Below, in pieces: positions 22,972-27,803 of a stretch of DNA of 27,803 nt. This DNA comes from Lachnospiraceae bacterium (GTDB lineage: Bacteria; Bacillota; Clostridia; Lachnospirales; Lachnospiraceae). Made by a program: the position numbers and the translations under genes. The notes under the pieces are model-generated. The model did not search any database. It was not told where the DNA came from and was given only the letters and a program-made list of their open reading frames with translations. Each line of letters starts with the position of its first letter. The first letter of the stretch is position 1. The DNA lies in the NCBI GenBank assembly GCA_015057205.1, contig SVEW01000009.1, positions 1-27,803 of the forward strand, read 5' to 3'.

Positions 22972-23311
22972 GTGTCAGTAGAGAAAAAAGCGACTTTTAC
23001 GACGGGGGACAGTCGTGCAGAACTATTGGCGAACATGGGGTATGAAGAGAAACTTGACAGGAAGGGACTTTGTGCAAAAGTAGGCAAGGTCTGGGAGCAG
23101 ACCTATTATGATACGACAGAAGGAGAACTTTAACCCGGATACGGAGCTGGGACTTTCTTCAACCATATACTATAAAACGGAATGGATGAGTATACTGCAA
23201 ACCGCAGATATGGAGAAGGATGCAGAGGAAATCCGGGTGGATCGTCCCTTTGGCTTTGCCGTTACAGACGAGAACGGAATTGTACTTTTTGAAAGTGTGA
23301 AGTGGAATTAA
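22972..23311 (+). pseudogene. Degraded serpin-related gene remnants
   Basis: Two broken frames. The first (22972-23133, GTG start, no ribosome site) ends GKVWEQTYYDTTEGEL and is not recognised. The second (23108-23311) ends VDRPFGFAVTDENGIVLFES, which is the conserved C-terminal serpin signature and closely resembles NRPFFYAIADENGMVYYEG in the intact serpin downstream. Its earlier STIYYKTEW resembles both the serpin strand before the breach and the last residues of the intact protein (STLYYKTNEDE). The nucleotides also match there, with ACTATAAAAC followed by AATG and GATGAG in both. This suggests an ancestral tandem serpin pair in which the first copy has been deleted down to its 3' end. The product would have no reactive loop and no signal peptide. 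Confidence 0.55.
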
Positions 23312-23333
23312 GATTGGAGGGTGAAGTAGACAG

Positions 23334-24908
23334 ATGAAAACAAAATGGATTAGCGTAGTGCTCGTTGTGGCGTTGACAATCGGATTGTGGGGTGTGGCAG
23401 GATGTACGCGACATGAAAAAAAGAAGGAAACGCAGAACCCGGTTTCAGAAGAAAATGCGGGTGGGGTACTGCTTGCAAAAGCAGGAAAGCCTGGAGAAAA
23501 AGGGAAGCAGGTAACAGGGGATTTTATTGCAGCAATGGCAGGAGGTAAGATGGCAAAGGAGATCTTACAGACGAAGCTACCGGGTAACAGGGTTTACTCG
23601 CCGATAACCCTTTCTATGATGATGGCAATGCTGACAGATGCATCTTCCGGACAGGCCAGACAGGAAATTCTAAAGCTGATGGGCTGGAAGTCTCTTGAGG
23701 ACGTAAAGAAACAGGTGAGGTCGGTATACGCGGCGGCAAACCGGAAAACAGAGAATGGAGAAACCCGGATGGCGAATGCGATTTGGCTTCGTGATGATGA
23801 ATCCTATCATGAGGAAAAAATAGCGGAACTGGCTGATGATTTTTTTGCAGATTCTTTTTCGGGAAAAATGGGTTCCGCTGAGTATGATAAGTTTCATCAA
23901 ACGTGGTTAAATGAGCAGACGAAAGATCTGCTTTCGGATGAGGTAAAGAAAATGAACTTCATTGAAACACAAAAAATAGCATTGTCCTGTGCCGGTTATT
24001 TTCGCCAACAATGGCCGGAAAAGATGGATCTGATTAAGAAAAACTTTTTCTGGGGAAGAACCGGCGCAACAATGGTGGATATGCTTGAAAAGGAAGATAC
24101 TATGCCATTTTATCGAGGAGAGAATTACAAGGCTGTCGGATTGCCGTTTCATAACGGATTCGTGTTCTGGTTGTTTTTACCGGATTCGGAGTATTCGGTG
24201 GAGGATGTGCTGGTGGATAACCGTTATCTCTCCATAATGAAGGGGGAGATAGAGCCGGAGGATACCGATGCAAAGATGGTAGTCCGTTTTCCGAAATTCG
24301 ACATCACAACATCATTGGATGCAGCAAAAGGAATTGCCAATCAGTCATACTTGCAAATCTTTGATGACCGGGGAGCATTCCGGGAACTGACCGATGGCAT
24401 GATGTATGTGAGCGGTATACCACATGCAACGCGAATTCTTGTGGATGAATATGGTGCTACGGCCGCCACTTTTGCGGAAGCTGAATTGAAAGGTGCATAT
24501 ATGCCGGAGGATGCGGAATATTTCATCTGTAACCGTCCCTTCTTCTATGCCATAGCTGATGAGAATGGGATGGTCTATTATGAAGGAATTATGCAGCAGG
24601 GAGAAAAGATTACGGATACCGAAGTGAAAATTCGCCAGCCAATCGTGAAAGTAAACGGACAAATTTATGTGAAAACGGATGAGGTCGCAAAGGTTACTTG
24701 TGGAACGGCAGACGGCAGAATCCGGTGGTCGGAGGAACCCGGGAAAGTGCCTATCAATGATGATAGCAGCAACTTTGGCGAGGGATATCGCTATCAGTAT
24801 GCAGATGAACATCATCTGAGTGTGGAAATTGACGGAATCTGGTACGCATTTGAACGTGTGTCGGATATCAGTACACTTTACTATAAAACCAATGAGGATG
24901 AGAAATGA
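23334..24908 (+). CDS. Secreted serpin lipoprotein with C-terminal extra domain
   Basis: A 524-residue protease inhibitor anchored outside the cell. The signal peptide ends in the lipobox GVAGC, with the lipidated cysteine at C24, followed by a short charged linker. The serpin domain (about 60-420) shows NRVYSPITLSMMMAMLTDAS, NAIWLRDDESYHEEKI, PFHNGFVFWLFLPD, VVRFPKFDITTSLD and the C-terminal RPFFYAIADENG. The reactive-loop hinge is DEYGATAATFAEAE (from D371), with small residues at P14-P10, as in inhibitory serpins. By length comparison P1 falls near the KGAY stretch, so elastase-like targets are plausible. Residues from about 425 form an extra domain (KVNGQIYVKTDEV, CGTADGR, DDSSNFGEGYRYQYADEHH) seen in other gut Firmicute lipoproteins. 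Gut bacterial serpins are known to inhibit host or microbial elastases. GGAGGGTG at 23315-23322 serves the ATG. Confidence 0.9.
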   Translation: MKTKWISVVLVVALTIGLWGVAGCTRHEKKKETQNPVSEENAGGVLLAKAGKPGEKGKQVTGDFIAAMAGGKMAKEILQTKLPGNRVYSPITLSMMMAMLTDASSGQARQEILKLMGWKSLEDVKKQVRSVYAAANRKTENGETRMANAIWLRDDESYHEEKIAELADDFFADSFSGKMGSAEYDKFHQTWLNEQTKDLLSDEVKKMNFIETQKIALSCAGYFRQQWPEKMDLIKKNFFWGRTGATMVDMLEKEDTMPFYRGENYKAVGLPFHNGFVFWLFLPDSEYSVEDVLVDNRYLSIMKGEIEPEDTDAKMVVRFPKFDITTSLDAAKGIANQSYLQIFDDRGAFRELTDGMMYVSGIPHATRILVDEYGATAATFAEAELKGAYMPEDAEYFICNRPFFYAIADENGMVYYEGIMQQGEKITDTEVKIRQPIVKVNGQIYVKTDEVAKVTCGTADGRIRWSEEPGKVPINDDSSNFGEGYRYQYADEHHLSVEIDGIWYAFERVSDISTLYYKTNEDEK

Positions 24909-24913
24909 CAAAA

Positions 24914-24930
24914 GGAGCCGGTTTGGCTCC
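24914..24930 (+). terminator. Small hairpin after the serpin gene
   Basis: GGAGCC (24914-24919) pairs with GGCTCC (24925-24930). It lacks a T-run, so termination is doubtful. Confidence 0.3.
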
Positions 24931-24946
24931 GTACGAGAATAAATAC

Positions 24947-24975
24947 TTGACTTTTTTGGGAGATTGGAGTATCCT
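24947..24975 (+). promoter_or_regulatory. Promoter for the small unknown gene
   Basis: TTGACT (24947-24952) and TATCCT (24970-24975) with a 17-base spacer. A start near 24982 leaves a leader of about 37 bases before the ATG at 25019. Confidence 0.5.
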
Positions 24976-25018
24976 AACCTAGCTGTGTTAAAAGTATGAA
25001 GAAAAAGGAGCAAGAGTG

Positions 25019-25327
25019 ATGGAACTTGAAGAGATTTTGAGAAGGGAATTTGAAGGCACAGACGTACCGTATATTGAGATTCGACGAACCATTCCGTCAC
25101 CGGATGGTAGTGATATTGATATCATGTATGGCGCATGCCAGCTTGTGGATGGCCAGCTGGTTTCTATTGATGGGGATCGCTATGGAATGGATACCAGTTG
25201 CGACAAGTATTATATTTATAAGACGCAGAAGGATAAGGTAATTGACAGACTTCCGGAGCATTCCGAGTATTTAATTAATGCAGGAACGAGATGTCTTGTG
25301 GTATGGGAGAATACCAAGGATAAGTAG
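25019..25327 (+). CDS. Small acidic soluble protein of unknown function
   Basis: 102 residues with no membrane segment and no signal peptide. AAGGAG at 25005-25010 lies 8 bases before the ATG at 25019, which is preferred over the GTG at 25016. The sequence opens with an acidic helix (MELEEILRREFEG), then alternating strands (IEIRRTIPSPDGSDIDIMYG, LVDGQLVSIDGDRYGMD) and ends in LVVWENTKDK, suggesting a small alpha/beta fold. I do not recognise the family, and no neighbour points to a role. It has its own promoter and two downstream hairpins, so it looks like a genuine monocistronic gene. Confidence 0.7.
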   Translation: MELEEILRREFEGTDVPYIEIRRTIPSPDGSDIDIMYGACQLVDGQLVSIDGDRYGMDTSCDKYYIYKTQKDKVIDRLPEHSEYLINAGTRCLVVWENTKDK

Positions 25328-25404
25328 GTAATTTTGCGAAGTGAAATTACCGTATGAGATGGGAGCAGAGCAAATCCCCGGCAGGAGAAATCTTGCCGGG
25401 GATT
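25327..25404. terminator. Two hairpins between convergent genes, bidirectional terminator
   Basis: The first hairpin pairs GGTAATTT (25327-25334) with AAATTACC (25344-25351). The second is an 11-bp perfect stem, AATCCCCGGCA (25373-25383) with TGCCGGGGATT (25394-25404). They separate the + strand small gene from the - strand chemoreceptor gene. Confidence 0.75.
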
Positions 25405-25427
25405 ATTTATGATTGCGTAAGTGTGGG

Positions 25428-26966
25428 CTAGCTATTTAATAGATGGCTTATTTCATCTACCATTTCATTGATGGTTCTAGCTTGAACGGATACCTCTTCA
25501 GTATTTTTTGCATTATTTTCCGCCATTGATCTGATTGCTACGAACTGCTCATTTTCATTTCTGATGCTTTCTGCAATGTCTTGATTAATAGTAACAGTTT
25601 GTCTAATAATATCTGCTTGACGTTTAATGGCTGTATTCATTTCAGTAACAGTATCAACTGAATCACGCAACATACCACTCATAGCTCGAATATCATCAAA
25701 TACTTTTTTGAACTGTTCGTTTTGTTCATCAAGTTTTGATGCGTTATTCTCTACTTGTGTTGTGATTTCCTTGACGTTTAATTGTACTCGATTAATTACA
25801 GCGCCAATATCATTAAGGGAATATGAGGTACTTTCCGCAAGCTTACCTACTTCTGTTGCAACAACTGCAAACCCCCTACCTGCTTCGCCGGCTCTTGCTG
25901 CTTCAATAGATGCATTCAGAGCAAGAAGACTGATGGAAGAAGAAATACCCTGGATTAATTCTAGTGTTGTTCCTATTTCTCCTACGGCTTTCGAAAGCCT
26001 CTCTGCTATATTAGTAGTTGTGGCCATAGATTCTGATACTTCTGTATTAATGCCTTGTAAATCGTTAAGAGATTTTTCGTTCTCATTAGATTTAATAAGG
26101 AGATTATCTGAAGTTGTTTCGACTTTCCCTACGTTTTCTTCTACGATATTTTCGCATTCGCTAAGTTCGGAAAGATTATTCATGCTTTCGTCTGCTTTAA
26201 AGCCAAGTGAATTACTGCTTTCAACAAGGTTATCACTTGTGGCAGATAGTTCTTCGGCAGAGGCACTTTCATTTGATGCAATGTCAAGGAGCGTTGAACC
26301 AGCCACAACCATTTTTTCGGATATACTTTTGACTGCATTCATAACGCCGATAACTCTTCTATTATTATCTTCCAATTCGTCCTTCTTTGCAGTAACAAGA
26401 AAATGCGAAACAAAGAAAATAAATATTGTAATGCCTGCTAATGAAATAGTTAAGCCAACAATACACATTATGATATCGGTTACAAATAATTCATCTTTTG
26501 CAGGAAGAAGTTGTGAACCTCTAACAACCCATCCACTTATAAGAGAGATGATACAGACGGCACCAGTTGCTAACAATTGCTTTATGTCTAGGAAAAATCC
26601 TATGAGTGTTAAGAAGAAAGCCAAGAATCCCCAAAAATTGCGGGTTGGACACATGTATACAATATAAGTCCATTGAATAATTAGAACGAATGAACAGAAA
26701 ACTTTGCCTAATTGCAATTTCCCATCAAGAAGATATCCGTCTTCGTCGAAGGAGCTTTTTAAAATTAACATACCAATTACAAGGAAACTTACATCCATTA
26801 CAGCAAAACAAATTACAGCAAGCCATGGCATTGTTTTATAGAAGCCTAATACTTTTTCAACTATGAACATAGTTGTAGCAAACATGCATGCTCCGGTTAA
26901 AGCAATAATTCCCCATTTGAATACAGCTGAAAGGTAGACTTCAAAAGCAGTCTTTTTATTATTCAT
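25428..26966 (-). CDS. Methyl-accepting chemotaxis protein with six-helix membrane module
   Basis: A 512-residue chemoreceptor signalling to CheA/CheW and the flagellar motor. GGGGGG at 26976-26981 (as read on the - strand) marks the ATG at 26966; a TTG at 26987 is the only longer alternative. The N-terminal third has about six membrane helices between residues 15 and 205 with very short loops, so there is no extracellular ligand domain; sensing is probably within the membrane or of internal state. The cytoplasmic signalling hairpin follows, with the tip SISLLALNASIEAARAGEAG continuing into RGFAVVATEVGKLAE near residues 345-380, and coiled-coil arms rich in Glu, Asn and Ser. No C-terminal CheR-docking pentapeptide is present. 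No HAMP domain is obvious. Confidence 0.9.
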   Translation of the reverse strand: MNNKKTAFEVYLSAVFKWGIIALTGACMFATTMFIVEKVLGFYKTMPWLAVICFAVMDVSFLVIGMLILKSSFDEDGYLLDGKLQLGKVFCSFVLIIQWTYIVYMCPTRNFWGFLAFFLTLIGFFLDIKQLLATGAVCIISLISGWVVRGSQLLPAKDELFVTDIIMCIVGLTISLAGITIFIFFVSHFLVTAKKDELEDNNRRVIGVMNAVKSISEKMVVAGSTLLDIASNESASAEELSATSDNLVESSNSLGFKADESMNNLSELSECENIVEENVGKVETTSDNLLIKSNENEKSLNDLQGINTEVSESMATTTNIAERLSKAVGEIGTTLELIQGISSSISLLALNASIEAARAGEAGRGFAVVATEVGKLAESTSYSLNDIGAVINRVQLNVKEITTQVENNASKLDEQNEQFKKVFDDIRAMSGMLRDSVDTVTEMNTAIKRQADIIRQTVTINQDIAESIRNENEQFVAIRSMAENNAKNTEEVSVQARTINEMVDEISHLLNS

Positions 26967-26995
26967 TGATTTGTACCCCCCGTTCAAGATATTTG

Positions 26996-27009
26996 TATAG
27001 TATACTATA
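26996..27009. promoter_or_regulatory. AT-rich perfect palindrome upstream of the chemoreceptor
   Basis: TATAGTATACTATA is a perfect 14-bp palindrome about 30 bases upstream of the start codon. On the - strand it contains TATACT, with TTTATC 17 bases upstream, so it may be the -10 region of the promoter. I see no good sigma-28 flagellar promoter match. Confidence 0.35.
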
Positions 27010-27124
27010 GCAAGGAATTGTGATAAAGTTGTTAAAAATATTCCTGTATTATTTAAGAAAAGTGCCTACAAGAAAAAAGAAGTGGGATGTGGAGTGAAAG
27101 ACCGACTCAATTAGGATTTTCTTC

Positions 27125-27153
27125 TTGCAATTTCAATGCAAAAGGGCTATACT
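27125..27153 (+). promoter_or_regulatory. Promoter of the valS T-box leader
   Basis: TTGCAA (27125-27130), a 17-base spacer and TATACT (27148-27153). The start near 27160 begins the T-box leader. Confidence 0.65.
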
Positions 27154-27159
27154 GAATTC

Positions 27160-27429
27160 TATAGTTATAATTTAAAGGCTGTGATAAAGAGGAGTACATA
27201 TTTGGAGGCTGTCAGAGAGGATCTCTCACCGGCTGTAAGGAGATCTCAGGGAAGGATATGGAAGGTAGCTTTTGAGCCGATGCCTGAACCGCAGAGAATC
27301 TGCACAGTAGGGTACTCCGGGAATTCCCGTTATAGAATCAATGAGATGCGCTTAAACGAAGAAGCGTAAGTAAGGTGGTACCGCGATAACACGCCCTTAC
27401 AGAGGAGTCCTCTGTAAGGGCGATTTTTA
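27160..27429 (+). ncRNA. T-box leader controlling valS
   Basis: A tRNA-sensing antitermination leader. The base of stem I is visible as GGAGTAC (27191-27197) with GTACTCC (27312-27318). A valine codon GTA at 27307-27309 sits just before the 3' strand, in the place expected for the specifier. The T-box consensus AAGGTGGTACCGCG is at 27372-27385; its TGGT bulge would pair with an ACCA tRNA end, matching tRNA-Val. The terminator is a 14-bp perfect stem, CGCCCTTACAGAGG (27392-27405) with CCTCTGTAAGGGCG (27409-27422), followed by ATTTTTATTTT. Uncharged tRNA-Val should stabilise the antiterminator and allow valS transcription. The specifier assignment rests partly on the downstream gene. Confidence 0.93.
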
Positions 27430-27497
27430 TTTTGCAGGTGTAACGTTCTAATCCTGTAAAGAATATAATTCGCCGAGGACTTCACCAAATAGTCGAT

Positions 27498-27684
27498 GAG
27501 CACCTACCTGATGTTGCTTTCTGGGCACTTAGGTATTGCGAGGTGTGTATTCTCTATAAGCAAGGCTTTTGCGAGCGTCGGCACTTGATTTTGCAGGGCA
27601 AAATCTTATGTGCCGCTACGCTTGCAACGAAGCGAAAGCGACCTTGCGATAGAGAATACGCACCACACAAAAACGAAGGTGCTC
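27498..27684. repeat. Long imperfect hairpin inserted between T-box terminator and valS
   Basis: Outer arms GAGCACCT (27498-27505) and AGGTGCTC (27677-27684) enclose a long central stem. In it, GGTGTGTATTCTCTAT (27542-27557) pairs with 27649-27664 across one wobble, and GCAAGG (27560-27565) with CCTTGC (27642-27647). TGCGAGCGTCGGCAC (27570-27584) pairs with GTGCCG at 27610-27615 and ACGCTTGCA at 27618-27626, with a small bulge. The tip is ATTTTGC (27588-27594) with GCAAAAT (27598-27604) around a 3-base loop. A small GCGAAAGC hairpin branches at about 27631-27638. It could be a MITE-like palindromic insertion or a structured RNA. It is not part of the canonical T-box, which already ends at 27429. 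Confidence 0.75.
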
Positions 27685-27710
27685 AAAAAACACATTACGG
27701 AGGTGCGAAT

Positions 27711-27803
27711 ATGAGTAAAGAATTAGCAAAAACCTACGATCCAAAAGGTCTTGAGGATCGTTTGTACAAAAAATGGGAAGAAAATGGGTATTTTCATTCT
27801 GAA
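27711..27803 (+). CDS. valS: Valyl-tRNA synthetase, 5' end only
   Basis: The first 31 codons of valS, which charges tRNA-Val with valine. The peptide opens MSKELAKTYDPKGLEDRLYK and continues KWEENGYFHSE, the standard start of bacterial ValS (Y-x-P-K-x-L/I-E-x-R-x-Y-x-x-W, then YFH). GGAGGT at 27699-27704 lies six bases before the ATG. The upstream valine T-box independently supports the identity. The gene runs out of the window, so the HIGH and KMSKS motifs are not visible. Confidence 0.95.
   Translation, partial: MSKELAKTYDPKGLEDRLYKKWEENGYFHSE

Noticed and set aside
25627..26667. 346-codon + strand frame opposite the chemoreceptor
   Set aside because: Ser/Leu-rich shadow of the chemoreceptor coiled coil; the - strand product has unmistakable signalling-tip motifs.
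27136..27369. 77-codon frame upstream of valS
   Set aside because: Lies within the T-box leader; its ATG is between the promoter elements.

Overview
The window reads as a chromosomal segment of a motile, anaerobic, low-to-mid GC Firmicute. Lachnospiraceae (Roseburia/Agathobacter/Coprococcus-like) is the best guess. The reasons are AGGAGG-type ribosome binding sites before nearly every gene, the comF-yvyF and cdaA-cdaR-glmM gene orders, a T-box leader before valS, a membrane chemoreceptor and a gut-Firmicute-type secreted serpin. Almost everything is on the + strand; only the chemoreceptor at 25428-26966 is on the - strand. The species assignment is inference.

Layout. 1-536: the end of comF, then a YvyF-like flagellar-operon zinc protein and a terminator. 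586-5517: a probable operon of two unrecognised membrane proteins followed by diadenylate cyclase (cdaA), its YbbR-domain regulator (cdaR) and phosphoglucosamine mutase (glmM), linking c-di-AMP to cell-wall precursor supply. 5536-7204: an LCP cell-wall ligase and a GtrA flippase-like protein behind their own promoter. 7334-9303: an HtrA protease and a DUF308/HdeD-like membrane protein. 9338-13611: a tightly spaced run of polysaccharide deacetylase, MATE exporter, glutaminase and a CDF metal exporter.

13612-15855 is the most unusual part. Two arrays of short inverted elements with CGGTCA/TGACCG ends flank a PD-(D/E)XK-like putative nuclease gene and panD. The elements recur every 61-63 bp. The nuclease-like gene has a good promoter, and its 5' leader carries a perfect hairpin with the same TGACC/GGTCA core. 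A third array (22456-22811) has the same alternating layout but a different half-site (CGGTAG/CTACCG-like) at about 32-bp intervals. I know of no named system that matches this combination; REP/BIME elements with RAYT proteins and neisserial dRS3 mosaics are the nearest analogies.

15856-17895: a membrane diguanylate cyclase and a LysR regulator. 17908-22187: an RND exporter with a large inserted coiled coil and its TetR regulator, preceded by a perfect palindromic operator. 22188-23311: no convincing intact gene; it holds array 3, a terminator-like hairpin and serpin-related debris. 23334-24908: a serpin lipoprotein with a C-terminal extra domain. 25019-25327: a small unknown protein. 25428-26966 (-): a chemoreceptor with six membrane segments. 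27125-27803: promoter, valine T-box, an unexplained long hairpin, and the start of valS.
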